Below, piece by piece: positions 34,939 through 44,685 of a DNA stretch of 64,000 nt. The DNA is taken from NCBI GenBank assembly GCA_000384935.1, contig ARRA01000001.1, positions 62,001 through 126,000 of the forward strand. Direction: 5' to 3'. The notes beneath the pieces are model-generated. The model saw only the letters and a list, made by a program, of their open reading frames with translations. It had not been told where the DNA came from and ran no database searches. The DNA is from a gamma proteobacterium SCGC AAA076-P13 (GTDB taxonomy: Bacteria > Pseudomonadota > Gammaproteobacteria > Magnimaribacterales > D2472). The position numbers were made by a program, and so were the translations under genes. Each line of letters opens with the position of its first letter. Positions within the stretch are counted from its first letter, which is position 1.

Positions 34939-35622
34939 TTAATTCTTATTATACTTCTTATCAAAGTCGATAAGCCTTCTTTTCCATTTACCGGTGAGAA
35001 CATTAAATTCAGCTGGCTTTACAAGAAATTCTTGGAATATTAAATCTCTATCAACCATCAAAATAACTATTTGCTTTATATCCGTCCCAAACATTACATT
35101 ATGGGCATTGGCATAGGCGCTACCTTGTAAAAAGTAGTCTTCTATCCAGTCCCGTCTTTTAATTTTTTTAGCAGTTTTAAAATCTATAAGAGATGGAACC
35201 CCATTATAAGTTCCTACACAGTCTGCTGTGCCAGCATATAAATCATCTAAAATAAGACCCACTTCCAAACCCCAAACCTCAGTGATTCCCTTCAAGCCAT
35301 CAGTAATAAATTTACCAGTCATTCTTTTCGCCATTAACTGATCACCATGATCAGTAAAATCATCCCACTCCTCTTGGTTTAAATGCTTTTCGATCGCCTC
35401 ATGAACAGCCGTACCAATATCTGTACTTTGCTTTATAACTCTATCTGCCTCTTTATCGCCAACACGTTGTCTCCATTGATCTATACCTGCTTTACTTTGC
35501 GAAGTTCCAGATAATATAGTCGTAACACTTGGAACAGCCTTATTATTTGAATCTAAATAATGTCTGCCTATTTCGGTATCAACTCTCTCTAAGATTGGGT
35601 AATTATATTTGTTATTGTTCAT
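34939..35622 (-). CDS. PD-(D/E)XK exonuclease, MGME1/phage-like
   Basis: A 227-residue single-domain nuclease. It starts with YNYPILERVDTEIGRHYLDS and PSVTTILSGT. The PD-(D/E)XK core follows: GTAVHEAIEKHL, then AGTADCVG and LIDFKTAKK (Asp and Lys of motif II/III), then QGSAYANAHN. This layout is that of MGME1-like and marine phage exonucleases that trim single-stranded ends. The ORF track begins nine residues earlier (MPVLFEIIF); the second Met is chosen because relatives start near this point, without a decisive ribosome site. No other phage or recombination gene is nearby. Confidence 0.72.
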   Translation of the reverse strand: MNNNKYNYPILERVDTEIGRHYLDSNNKAVPSVTTILSGTSQSKAGIDQWRQRVGDKEADRVIKQSTDIGTAVHEAIEKHLNQEEWDDFTDHGDQLMAKRMTGKFITDGLKGITEVWGLEVGLILDDLYAGTADCVGTYNGVPSLIDFKTAKKIKRRDWIEDYFLQGSAYANAHNVMFGTDIKQIVILMVDRDLIFQEFLVKPAEFNVLTGKWKRRLIDFDKKYNKN

Positions 35623-35710
35623 AAAAATTATTTCAAAAAGTACTGGCATATTGTATGACTAAAGACACAGAATATCATTTACAATATTTGCATAAATTTA
35701 AACTTACGTA

Positions 35711-36586
35711 ATGCAAATAGAAATAGAAGGACATAAGGCCTATATTCATACTGAGAAAGATATAGATATCAATCTTGAATCAATAATATTGATTCCAGGT
35801 GCGGGTATGGATCATAGAATTGCAAAAATGTTTGATTTTAATTCTGTTTCTAAAAACCATAATCTTATAAGCATAGACCTACCTGGTCATGGATTCACTC
35901 CCGGACCTGCATTGACCTCTATTGAGGATCACACAGATTTTTGTATTAACGTTCTTTCAAAGCTTGGAATAACTAATCCAATAATTGCTGGACACAGCAT
36001 GGGCGGTCTGATCGCCCTAAATCTGTCATTAGAAATTGATGTAAAGCAAACGATTTTAATTAATACAAGTTATCCGCTGGCTGTTGGAGAAATGCTTCTT
36101 GATCACGCTAAAGGAAACCTAGATCAAGCAAGTGAATTTTTTACTAAATATGGTGTTGTTAATATTCCAGAGACTGAAATAAAATCAAAAGGCTTTGGTG
36201 TTATGGGCTCTGGTTTCTACGGAAGATCCAAAGGGACTATTAAGTCACCTTATGGCACCAAAAATATTGAGTCAGACCCTGAAAAAGAAATTAAACTTTA
36301 CCCATTAAAAAAAATATTTAACCAAACTTATAAAGAAATTCTATCAATTGATTTAAAAGCTTGCGCCCCCTTCAGGATTAACGAAAGCGCAATTAATAAT
36401 TTATCAAAAATACACTTTGTATATGGCGGCAAGGATAAGTTAGCTAGATTTGATCCTGACAGTACTCTATTAAAAAACATAGATAAAGATACCAAGGTGC
36501 ATATCATGCCTGAAACAGGTCACTTTCCTTTTTTTGAAAGGCCTAATGATTTAAATAAACTAATTCAAAAAATTATTAATTTGTAA
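35711..36586 (+). CDS. alpha/beta hydrolase
   Basis: A 291-residue cytoplasmic alpha/beta hydrolase. It has ILIPGAGMDH for the oxyanion loop, SIDLPGHGFTPGP for the strand-4 turn and GHSMGGLIALNLS for the nucleophile elbow. A late Asp (YGGKDKLARFD) and the His of PETGHFPFFERP complete the triad. It overlaps the next gene, convergent, by 11 bases. Substrate unknown. Confidence 0.82.
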   Translation: MQIEIEGHKAYIHTEKDIDINLESIILIPGAGMDHRIAKMFDFNSVSKNHNLISIDLPGHGFTPGPALTSIEDHTDFCINVLSKLGITNPIIAGHSMGGLIALNLSLEIDVKQTILINTSYPLAVGEMLLDHAKGNLDQASEFFTKYGVVNIPETEIKSKGFGVMGSGFYGRSKGTIKSPYGTKNIESDPEKEIKLYPLKKIFNQTYKEILSIDLKACAPFRINESAINNLSKIHFVYGGKDKLARFDPDSTLLKNIDKDTKVHIMPETGHFPFFERPNDLNKLIQKIINL

Positions 36587-37487
36587 ACTTAGTATCTGTT
36601 AAAAAAGACTTTAAGTTTAGGTATGTATTATTCTTATCTAAACCACTAAAAACTTCATGCCTCTCATTCTTTAATAAAATAAATGATGTATTTTTAAAAA
36701 TAGATTTTAAGAATTTACAAAGCCTATTAACACCAGCGCCCATTTCGCCTACAGGATCTTTGTCTCCAGATATTATTAAAATTGGTAGTTCATGATCAGA
36801 GGAGGAGTAATGATCTTTGTTGTAGATTGATTTAAAGGAGCTCGCCATATCATCCCACAGACCATTGGATGCAATAAAACCACACATTGGATCATTGGTG
36901 TAGTCTTCAACATTGGTCATATCTGTTGATATCCAGTCATTTGGTGTTTGAGTTGGTTTAAACTTATCATTGAAAGTTCTCATGGTAATTGAGTCTAAAA
37001 AATTACTTTTTTTATCACGCCCTTTAATCAAAACTACAATTTTAATAAGCATTTTTTGGATAAATAAAGTTACTGGAGATATATGAGATGAGCCACTAAG
37101 AATTAAGCCCGACAAATGAAGGTTGTTAGTAATGGCAGATAAAGCAACATAAGACCCCATGCTATGAGCTAACAAGTAATGCTTTTGGTTTGGAAATTCT
37201 TCATGAGAAAATTGTATTAAATTGATTAAATCATCCACAACCAAATTCCAACCATTTGATGAATGAAATACACCCTCTTCATAACCATTCTCTATCCACT
37301 TCCCATGACCTCTATGGTCATGTCCAATAACATGATAGCCATCATTATTTAGTTTATTAATAAGCCAACTATATCGACCCATATGCTCCGCCATGCCATG
37401 GCTTATTATGACAACACCATTAGCCTTTTCATCGTTAGTTAAACTAATTGTTTTAACAGAATGTATATTAGAGTATTCTTTCAACAT
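36576..37487 (-). CDS. lysophospholipase-like alpha/beta hydrolase
   Basis: A 303-residue hydrolase of the monoglyceride lipase/PldB (Hydrolase_4) type: VVIISHGMAEHMGRYSWLINKL, then VIGHDHRGHGKW, then the elbow LLAHSMGSYVAL with Ser as nucleophile. The acid ISGDKDPVGEMG and the His of LKNERHEVFSG follow. HGMAEHxxRY is a strong mark of this group, which acts on monoacylglycerols or lysophospholipids. No signal peptide. It is divergent from the KAS III-like gene with only 34 bases between start codons. Confidence 0.85.
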   Translation of the reverse strand: MLKEYSNIHSVKTISLTNDEKANGVVIISHGMAEHMGRYSWLINKLNNDGYHVIGHDHRGHGKWIENGYEEGVFHSSNGWNLVVDDLINLIQFSHEEFPNQKHYLLAHSMGSYVALSAITNNLHLSGLILSGSSHISPVTLFIQKMLIKIVVLIKGRDKKSNFLDSITMRTFNDKFKPTQTPNDWISTDMTNVEDYTNDPMCGFIASNGLWDDMASSFKSIYNKDHYSSSDHELPILIISGDKDPVGEMGAGVNRLCKFLKSIFKNTSFILLKNERHEVFSGLDKNNTYLNLKSFLTDTKFTN

Positions 37488-37521
37488 AATTTATAATACA
37501 TCAAATTATTTATTTATACCT

Positions 37522-38637
37522 ATGCATAATATTCATATAGCTGGAACAGGAATCTGGCACCCAGATAACATGATCACTAACGATGAGTTAGTTCACTCTT
37601 ATAATTCTTATGTAGATCAGTTCAATGAAAAAAATAAAATTGAAATCGATAATGGTGCTATTGAACCAATGCTACATTCCTCTTCGGATTTTATTGAAAA
37701 AGCATCTGGAATTGAAACTAGATATGTAATAGACAAGGAAGGAACTCTTGATACCTCAAGAATGATGCCTAGAGTATCAAATGAAGATGAAAATAAATTA
37801 TCAGTTCATGCTGAAGTAGGAATTATTGCTGCAAACAGAGCAATGGAGCAGGCTGGAGTAACCGCATCTGATATAGATGCAATTATAGTTGGGACATCTC
37901 ATGCTGCACGAAATTATCCTGCCGTAGCAATAGAGATACAATCAGAGCTTGGAATTAATGGTTATGCATACGATATGCTTGTAGGCTGCTCTTCAACAAC
38001 CTTTGCAATTAATAATGCATATAGTGATATAGCATCCGGGCTTGCCAATACTGTACTGGTTATAAATCCAGAAATATCTACTCCTTTTGTAAATTTTACC
38101 CATAGAGATAAACATTTTATATTTGGTGATGCGTGTGCTGCTACTGTTGTTCAGAAGGATAGTAATTCAAAACATGCATTTAAAGTAATAGATAGAAAAC
38201 TTCACACTCAGTTTTCTAATAATATAAGAAGTGATTTTAGTTATCTCAATAGAGCAGCTGTTGACCAAAAAACAATGGACGAGCTTCTATTTGATCAAAA
38301 TGGCAGGAGTGTATTTAAAGATGTCTGTCCTCTTGTTGCATCTTTAATATCCAATCAGCTTGAAAAAAATAATATTAATCCAAATGATGTATCTAGATTT
38401 TGGCTACATCAAGCTAATGGCAAGATGATTAGATTAATAGCTTCAAAGATCTTAAATAAGGATGATTTTGATCCTTCATTGATTCCTATGCCAATAAAGC
38501 AATTTGGTAATCTTGCATCTGTTGGATCATTATTTGCATTTAATTTAAATAATGATCTTAATCCTGGTGATGTAGGAGTAATTTGCTCTTTTGGTGCTGG
38601 TTATTCTGTGTGCTCAATCATTGTAGAAAAAATATAA
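37522..38637 (+). CDS. beta-ketoacyl-ACP synthase III-like (FabH family)
   Basis: A 371-residue thiolase-fold condensing enzyme. Catalytic residues are visible: Cys156 in MLVGCSSTTFAI, His296 in WLHQANGKM and Asn330 in QFGNLASVGS. The start is MHNIHIAGTGIWHPDNMITN. It is longer than E. coli FabH (317), with an insertion before residue 90 (LHSSSDFIEKASGIETRYVID), like the 370-residue KAS III paralogues of Gammaproteobacteria. The ORF track start would run 43 residues into the divergent hydrolase gene; the ATG at 37522 is used. It may start fatty acid synthesis or make a special acyl product. Confidence 0.86.
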   Translation: MHNIHIAGTGIWHPDNMITNDELVHSYNSYVDQFNEKNKIEIDNGAIEPMLHSSSDFIEKASGIETRYVIDKEGTLDTSRMMPRVSNEDENKLSVHAEVGIIAANRAMEQAGVTASDIDAIIVGTSHAARNYPAVAIEIQSELGINGYAYDMLVGCSSTTFAINNAYSDIASGLANTVLVINPEISTPFVNFTHRDKHFIFGDACAATVVQKDSNSKHAFKVIDRKLHTQFSNNIRSDFSYLNRAAVDQKTMDELLFDQNGRSVFKDVCPLVASLISNQLEKNNINPNDVSRFWLHQANGKMIRLIASKILNKDDFDPSLIPMPIKQFGNLASVGSLFAFNLNNDLNPGDVGVICSFGAGYSVCSIIVEKI

Positions 38638-38678
38638 TTTATCTCACCAATTAAATATAAAACATTTATAATATCGCC

Positions 38679-38822
38679 ATGGGTGAATATGATGCAGTAT
38701 GGGTTTTCTTAATATCTACGATTTTTGTAGGTACTTTTATATTTTTAGAAGCAAGACCTGGCGGATCAACACTTACTAAAGATATCACATCTACAATATC
38801 TAGATTTTTTCGTAAAAGATAA
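38679..38822 (+). CDS. 47-residue single-helix membrane protein
   Basis: Not in the ORF track. It begins MGEYDAVWVFLISTIFVGTF, followed by a soluble tail ARPGGSTLTKDITSTISRFF and a basic end RKR. The mixed composition, one clear helix and position just before tspO support a real small gene. The tspO start follows four bases after its stop, so the two may be translationally coupled. Confidence 0.5.
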   Translation: MGEYDAVWVFLISTIFVGTFIFLEARPGGSTLTKDITSTISRFFRKR

Positions 38823-38826
38823 TCTT

Positions 38827-39270
38827 TTGCTATTAACTAAAAAAGTATCTGTTTTCCCTTTTGTTTTTCTAGCCCTCATCTTGGGTGGATTGGCCTCATC
38901 TAATACGTCTACTGATGTCTGGTACCAGGCTCTTAACAAGTCAGATTTGAACCCGCCTGGTTATGTTTTTGGAATAGTATGGCCTATCTTATATATATTA
39001 ATGTCGATATCAGCCTACAGAACTTTCTCAGTAACTAGTAAAGTATTTTTTATACAACTAATTTTTAATACAGCTTGGTCATGGGTGTTTTTCTCATTTC
39101 ATATGCCTTTTATTGCCCTTTTAAATATATGGCTATTGATATACTTAAATATTAATCTTGCTTATAAAATGAGTAAAATTGATGTTTTATCTGCTGCCTT
39201 ATATTGTCCATACGTAATATGGCTGATGTTCGCCTCTTACCTAAATCTCTTTATCGTTATAAATAATTAG
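38827..39270 (+). CDS. tspO: TspO/MBR family protein
   Basis: A 147-residue five-helix membrane protein of the TspO (peripheral benzodiazepine receptor) family. The signature WYQALNKSDLNPPGYVFGIVWPILYILMSISAYR matches the family's W..L.KP...PP...F..VW..LY pattern. FNTAWSWVFFSFH and a fifth helix with PYVIWLMFASYLNLFIVINN follow. Members bind porphyrins and related ligands and influence tetrapyrrole or stress physiology. The start is TTG; no in-frame ATG exists before an upstream stop. It overlaps the convergent nucleoside transporter gene by four bases. Confidence 0.88.
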   Translation: MLLTKKVSVFPFVFLALILGGLASSNTSTDVWYQALNKSDLNPPGYVFGIVWPILYILMSISAYRTFSVTSKVFFIQLIFNTAWSWVFFSFHMPFIALLNIWLLIYLNINLAYKMSKIDVLSAALYCPYVIWLMFASYLNLFIVINN

Positions 39271-40517
39271 ATCAAGCATCCGACTATTAAGCCAGTCATA
39301 CAAGATGCCAGAGTAGCACCCACAAGGGCTTGAAAAGAAACCTCAATTAAATCTTCTTTTCTTTCGGGAGCCATTGCGCCCAATCCTGAAACTAAAATTC
39401 CAACTGAAGAAAAGTTTGCAAAACCACATAATGCATAAAAAGTTATTAACTTCGATTTATCCGACAATATACCAGGTTCTAAACTAGCTAATGCTGGGTA
39501 TGCAACAAACTCATTTAGAGTTGTTTTGAGACCAAGCAGCTCCCCTGCTACAACTGCTTCTCCCCATGGTATTCCCATTAACCATGCAACAGGAGCAAAT
39601 AAATAACCAAGAATAATCTGTATAGACATATCAAGACCTAAATAGGATCCTATAACACCTAAAAAAGAATTAACAATAAATACAAGAGCTATGACTGCTA
39701 TGAGAATAGCCGCAACGCTAGCTGCAATACTAGTCCCGTCACTAGTACCTCTTGTTATTGCATCCATGGTGCTTTTGTAAACTTTTGGAGTTTTATTCTC
39801 GCCAAACTCAGTAATTTCATTTGAAGGAATCATGATATTTGCATACATTATTGCTGCTGGAACAGATAATACAGATGCAGTAATAAAATGCTGAATTAGA
39901 TTTTCATTAGCAAATTGACTTTCTAGAATACTAATAAGTGCAACCATTACTGAACCAGCAACAGTAGCCATTCCTGCTGTCATTAAAATAAGAATTTCTT
40001 TTTTCGATAGCTTGCTTAGGTAAGGTTTTATTAAAAGTGGTGCTTCAACTTGGCCAACAAATACATTAGCAGCTGCGCCTAAACCAACTGGACCGCCTAT
40101 GTTAAATAATTTCTGACAAACTTTTGAAAGTATATTTACAATAAAAGGCAATACCCCCCAATACCATAAAATAGCTGAAATACATGACATAACAATTATG
40201 TAAGGCAGGACTCCAAATGCAAAGGTTTGGAGAAGAGATGGAAAAAGAGCTGCGCTGTCAGATGGCGGATAACCAAATACAAAACCAGCACCCTCAACAG
40301 TTGCTTTTTGAAGTATGGTTACTCCCTCGCCAAGCATTGCGAAAGCATCTACCACAAGTGGAATTTTTAATAATATAGCAGCTAATATAATCTGCGAAAG
40401 AACACCATAAGCTATATATTTATAGTTAATAATTTTTGCATTATTAGAGAAAGGAACGGCTAGAGCTATGAGCCCAATAAAGCCAATTATTATTTGTATT
40501 ATGTATGGTGCTGTCAT
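39267..40517 (-). CDS. nupC: concentrative nucleoside transporter
   Basis: A 416-residue membrane transporter of the CNT family (NupC type), moving nucleosides inward with H+ or Na+. Clear marks are GAGFVFGYPP, AFGVLPYIIVMSCISAILWYWGVLPFIV, the substrate loop NVFVGQVEAPLLIKPYL (Gln-Val-Glu in place of the common Gln-Thr-Glu) and AGMATVAGSVMVALISIL. EFVAYPAL and CGFANFSSVGI lie near the end. It sits three bases after the 2OG oxygenase gene, implying one transcript. Nucleoside salvage is a sensible role in a streamlined marine organism. Confidence 0.9.
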   Translation of the reverse strand: MTAPYIIQIIIGFIGLIALAVPFSNNAKIINYKYIAYGVLSQIILAAILLKIPLVVDAFAMLGEGVTILQKATVEGAGFVFGYPPSDSAALFPSLLQTFAFGVLPYIIVMSCISAILWYWGVLPFIVNILSKVCQKLFNIGGPVGLGAAANVFVGQVEAPLLIKPYLSKLSKKEILILMTAGMATVAGSVMVALISILESQFANENLIQHFITASVLSVPAAIMYANIMIPSNEITEFGENKTPKVYKSTMDAITRGTSDGTSIAASVAAILIAVIALVFIVNSFLGVIGSYLGLDMSIQIILGYLFAPVAWLMGIPWGEAVVAGELLGLKTTLNEFVAYPALASLEPGILSDKSKLITFYALCGFANFSSVGILVSGLGAMAPERKEDLIEVSFQALVGATLASCMTGLIVGCLI

Positions 40518-40520
40518 GAT

Positions 40521-41420
40521 TTAGTATAACTTAATAGCCCTTAATCTTTCATCTAAAAAATCATGAGCTAAGACTCCTTTGTCAGATTCATCATATATAG
40601 AACTCAGCATAGTATCTGGAGACGGATGAAGGAAGAAAGGTATGCTATATCTTGAGCGCTTCTCATCTAAGTTATATTTTACAACCCTGTGAGGTGTACT
40701 CTTTAATTTACCGTCTGTAATAAGTTGCATCATATCTCCAATGTTGCAAACTATTTCATTGATTGACGAACTTACAGGTAACCAATTTCCAGATTTATCT
40801 TTAACTTCAAGCCCTGGCTCATCAGCACCTATAAGCAGTGTAATAAGATTGATATCCTCATGCTCTCTTGCTCTAAACATATTTTCATTATCTGAGGGTG
40901 GGTAATGTATTAAACGTAAAAGTGAGTTGCCCTTTTCAACTTTTGAATCAAAAAAGTTTTCAGGCTTATCAAGAGTTAAGCTTATTGAAGATAACAGCTT
41001 CATACCTAGGTGTTTCATTTCATTGAACAGCTGATCAAATAATTCATCAAAGCCTTCTAAATCACTGACGTCAACATTAGACATAATTCTTCTGTCATAC
41101 GAATCATCAATAACAGGACCATGATGCCAAAACTCTTTCAAGTCAGGAACAGTTTCGCCTAAAGCAGTCTCTTTACCAAATGGGGTATATCCTCTAGCTC
41201 CTGCTTTTTCTGGATGTGAAAGTTTATTTTTAATTGCTAATTCTAAGTTAAAAAATTTCTCAGAAAAATGATAAGCCTCTTTAAATAGATCATTTGAAAT
41301 ACCATGATCAGTCAATACAAAAAACCCATGATTTTCTAGAGCTTCAGAAAGTAAATTTATTGAAGGTCGATCATTTTGCAAAAGATCATGAAGAGATAGT
41401 TTTGGAATTACATTAGACAT
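40521..41420 (-). CDS. 2OG-Fe(II) oxygenase, isopenicillin N synthase-like
   Basis: A 299-residue non-haem iron oxygenase. The N-terminal DIOX_N region has SEALENHGFFVLTDHGI. The iron triad is His187 and Asp189 (HEDIN) plus His244 (TPHRVV), and the 2-oxoglutarate-binding RYS is at 257-259. The core GYTPFGKETALGETVPDLKEFW matches plant-type/IPNS-like dioxygenases. The substrate is unknown; members hydroxylate or desaturate small molecules. It is co-transcribed with the nucleoside transporter gene, hinting at a role in nucleoside or base breakdown, but that is only context. Confidence 0.87.
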   Translation of the reverse strand: MSNVIPKLSLHDLLQNDRPSINLLSEALENHGFFVLTDHGISNDLFKEAYHFSEKFFNLELAIKNKLSHPEKAGARGYTPFGKETALGETVPDLKEFWHHGPVIDDSYDRRIMSNVDVSDLEGFDELFDQLFNEMKHLGMKLLSSISLTLDKPENFFDSKVEKGNSLLRLIHYPPSDNENMFRAREHEDINLITLLIGADEPGLEVKDKSGNWLPVSSSINEIVCNIGDMMQLITDGKLKSTPHRVVKYNLDEKRSRYSIPFFLHPSPDTMLSSIYDESDKGVLAHDFLDERLRAIKLY

Positions 41421-41434
41421 ATTTTTATTTTAAC

Positions 41435-41465
41435 AAAAAAAAAGGCAGTTTGAACTGCCTTTTTT
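41435..41465 (-). terminator. terminator of the Oar-like receptor
   Basis: On the minus strand AAAAAGGCAGTT-CA-AACTGCCTTTTTTTTT makes a strong stem with a long T tract, 15 bases after the receptor stop and just before the oxygenase start. Confidence 0.9.
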
Positions 41466-41479
41466 AATGATTCTATATA

Positions 41480-44400
41480 TTAAAACTTATATACAAAACC
41501 TAATTGCATTCTATATCTAGAAGCATAACTATCAATTGAGGCGCCTCTAGTATTAACACCTGTAATGATAATTCTGCCATCTGAATCTAGACCACCAGAA
41601 CTAAGAACACGTCTCATGCCTTGGCTTTGGAAGTAAGATTGACCTTTATCTTCATTGATAAAGTTCATTACATTCAATAAATCAAAGTACACAAGTATTT
41701 TATGACTATCGGAACCAATTCCAAGATTTCTGTCTCCTGATGAAGCACCAAGTCTAAGAGCAGGCAAAGGAATTTCTTGAGAAATTCTTAGATCAAGCTG
41801 TCTTGTATATGGAAGAGAACCTGAATTAGCTTGAAGATGTTGCCCAGCTGCACCTAGATGTGAAACAGCTTGTAAAACCTCGCCTTCTGTTACACCGCTG
41901 TAGACAACATTTGAGTCATTTGCAGTTGGTATATATAAAAGTGTATTTCCATCATCATAGCCATCATAAAGACCGTCAAATCCATAGCTAAATCTCTTGC
42001 CTGAATAAGCTTTATAGAATAGTGAAAAACTAGTTGGAGCATTGTTAAACCAATTAGCGGTGTAATTTAAGCCAGCAACGAATCTATTTTCAATAGCCCA
42101 TGGAGTTTTTCCAACAGATACATTCATTAAATCAACTCTAGGATTATATTCTAAGTTTGAAGATAACTGTGATGACGTTCCATTCCAAGCATTTTCAGCG
42201 TCAAGACCTGTATAACTTGCAAAAACACTGACTCCATTATCAAATTCTTTATCAAGAGATAATGTAAGTGAGTCTGATGAGGCGCCTGGACCATTAGTTA
42301 TATAGTATGCACCTTCAGAGTCATACTTAACTACGCCTGTTTTACCTACTTGATCTACAGTAGCAGATGCATCTGAGAAGCCAACACCATCTTTTGCATC
42401 ATCTCTGTTATAAGCTAATTTTAAGTCGTAGCCATTAGCTGTTGTTAATAGCAACTCTAAGTTTAACTTCCATGTTGATGGAGTGTCGTAATTAGGATCT
42501 ATAGCCTGAGCTGGACTTGTGCTTGCATAATCTGAATATGGAAAATCTTGATAGATCGTTTCAGGAGCTTTAAAACAAGTTATTTCAGCACCAGTAGTAC
42601 ATTCAGGAGTACCAGCAGCAAATCTACCACTTCTTGATCCGTACTGAACAACACCTGAATTAGCAAAAGGACTTGCTAACCATACGTTAGGTACTCGACC
42701 TGCAAATAATCCATAACCACCTCTTATTTCAGCAGCGACAATCCTGTCACTACTAAACATATCTAAATTAGTTGCATCAAGTTGAAAGCCAAATCTAGGC
42801 TGAACAATACTTGTGCTTGCAGGAGTATCATTTCTAAAGCCTAAAAGACTTGAACCATACTCGTTATATGCTGGACCATTGGCCATCTCGAAACTATCAT
42901 ATCTAAGGCCGTAGTTAACAGTTAAGATATCTGAAACATAGTACTTATCTTGAACATATAAAGTCTCAAAAGATCCGTCAAAGGCAGAGGCTGCATAGTA
43001 TGGGTCGCCAGTAGCAGATTTATTAAACCTAAAATAAGAAGGAATACCTGCATAATAGTTATCTACACCTTCGAATTGGTAAGCGCCATTTTCTCTTGAA
43101 ATAAATAAATTACCAAGTGTCTTATCAATACTGTCATAACCAACAGTTATTTCATGATCACCCATTGTATATACAGCTTTCAAATTAAAGATTTCATCAG
43201 TTGCATAGCCTTCATTAGCACTTCTGTACTTATCAGGACCAAGGAAAATATTTTCATTAGTTGAGCCGTTAAAAGAACCATCTGCAGATGAAATTTTAAT
43301 CCTAACTTCAGGAAAGTCTTCTCCACCTAGTGCGTCTTGGTCATTTGCCCATTCAACTTCAGAGTATTTAGCTTGAACATATAGGTTGTCTGAAATATCT
43401 CCATAATAAGCAATAGTGTCTTTTTCAGTAGTAGCAGGATAGTTGTAATAATGTGAACTAAATCGTATGTCATAGTTGTAAGGTCTTACAGTATTGTCTT
43501 CAGAAAAACTATAAACATATTCAATTCTATGATTGTCATTAATATACCAATCTAATTTTACTAGCTCTTTATCAGCCATTTCTGGTGGAGGTAAAAATGA
43601 AGTAGAACCAGGATTATAGCCATATAAAGCTTGAGTTTGAGCAGCAATCTCATCTACTAACGCTTGAGTGGCTACTTTATATGTGTAGGGTTCGGCAGGT
43701 GATACTGATGTGAACTCTTCTACAGATGCAAAAAAGAATAATTTATCTTTTATGATTGGGCCGCCAAGAACGAAACCTTTAGTTTCATCACTAAATTGGC
43801 TAGGCTTTTGACCATTAAGCTTTCCAACATTATCTTCATCAGTGCTGTAATTATAGTAAGAACCTGTGAATTCATTTGTTCCTGATTTAGTAACTGCGTT
43901 GATACTTGCCCCAGTAAAATTACCTTTTGATACATCAAATGGGCTTATGTCTACTTGAATTTGTGAAATAGTTTCAATACTAATAGGGTTTCTAACTGAC
44001 GGGAAACCGTTTGCATTCAAACCTAATTGGTCGTTTTGTTCAATTCCATCAACTGTGAAGTTGTTATATCTGTTATTAGTACCTGAAACAGAAATCGTTG
44101 CATTTCTTGATGTTCCTTCAACAAATATTCTTGAATCTTTTTTGACATAATCAGAAATAGATCTTTCGATACTAGGTATTCTTTCAATATCTTCTGAAGT
44201 TACAGCTAAAGATGTTTGAATTCTTGCCGATTTAGAACCAACTACAGTAACATCGTCTATATCACTATCAGAAGCTAGTGCTACAGATAGTTTTGCAGTC
44301 TCAGAAACTGATAGATATACATCATTAATAGTTTCAGTCGCATATCCTGCTTTTGAAACTGTAATTTTGTATGGACCACCAGGTCTTAAGTTACCAACTG

Positions 44401-44593
44401 AAAATACACCATTTGCATCAGAAGTTGAAGATTTGGTTATTCCAGTAGGTATGTGCGTTACTTCTACAGTTGCAGACCCAACATTCGATTGCCCTCTAAG
44501 AGCTGAAGTTGTGTCATTAGCTGCAAAGATGCTTGCACTAAAAAGTGATAATAAAAAGAAACCTGAAAAAAGGTACTTAGTTTGATTAAACAT
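41480..44593 (-). CDS. Oar-like TonB-dependent receptor
   Basis: A 1037-residue outer-membrane protein. A signal peptide ends near SIFAAND. A carboxypeptidase regulatory-like domain (about 30-110) follows, with ATVEVTHIPTGITKSSTSDANGVFSV and the conserved GYATETINDVYL. The plug has DVTVVGSKSARIQTSLAVT, NNRYNNFTVDGIEQNDQ and a GASINAVTKSGTNEFTGS segment, which are Oar/SusC-style marks. The barrel ends MQLGFVYKF. Oar-like receptors take up large or unknown ligands, in some bacteria peptides or proteins. It is a single gene with its own terminator, and no neighbouring lipoprotein of the SusD kind is present. Confidence 0.9.
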   Translation of the reverse strand: MFNQTKYLFSGFFLLSLFSASIFAANDTTSALRGQSNVGSATVEVTHIPTGITKSSTSDANGVFSVGNLRPGGPYKITVSKAGYATETINDVYLSVSETAKLSVALASDSDIDDVTVVGSKSARIQTSLAVTSEDIERIPSIERSISDYVKKDSRIFVEGTSRNATISVSGTNNRYNNFTVDGIEQNDQLGLNANGFPSVRNPISIETISQIQVDISPFDVSKGNFTGASINAVTKSGTNEFTGSYYNYSTDEDNVGKLNGQKPSQFSDETKGFVLGGPIIKDKLFFFASVEEFTSVSPAEPYTYKVATQALVDEIAAQTQALYGYNPGSTSFLPPPEMADKELVKLDWYINDNHRIEYVYSFSEDNTVRPYNYDIRFSSHYYNYPATTEKDTIAYYGDISDNLYVQAKYSEVEWANDQDALGGEDFPEVRIKISSADGSFNGSTNENIFLGPDKYRSANEGYATDEIFNLKAVYTMGDHEITVGYDSIDKTLGNLFISRENGAYQFEGVDNYYAGIPSYFRFNKSATGDPYYAASAFDGSFETLYVQDKYYVSDILTVNYGLRYDSFEMANGPAYNEYGSSLLGFRNDTPASTSIVQPRFGFQLDATNLDMFSSDRIVAAEIRGGYGLFAGRVPNVWLASPFANSGVVQYGSRSGRFAAGTPECTTGAEITCFKAPETIYQDFPYSDYASTSPAQAIDPNYDTPSTWKLNLELLLTTANGYDLKLAYNRDDAKDGVGFSDASATVDQVGKTGVVKYDSEGAYYITNGPGASSDSLTLSLDKEFDNGVSVFASYTGLDAENAWNGTSSQLSSNLEYNPRVDLMNVSVGKTPWAIENRFVAGLNYTANWFNNAPTSFSLFYKAYSGKRFSYGFDGLYDGYDDGNTLLYIPTANDSNVVYSGVTEGEVLQAVSHLGAAGQHLQANSGSLPYTRQLDLRISQEIPLPALRLGASSGDRNLGIGSDSHKILVYFDLLNVMNFINEDKGQSYFQSQGMRRVLSSGGLDSDGRIIITGVNTRGASIDSYASRYRMQLGFVYKF

Positions 44594-44685
44594 GGATTTA
44601 TCCCCATAAAGTTGTTATGGAATTTATTATCTACTTTTGAGTAAAATAAAACAAGAAATATATCTCAATTAACAGTATAAATTTG

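Noticed and set aside
37393-37521. 43-residue extension of the KAS III-like ORF
   Set aside because: It runs over the divergent hydrolase gene and is not part of the fold; MHNIHIAGTG is the usual start.
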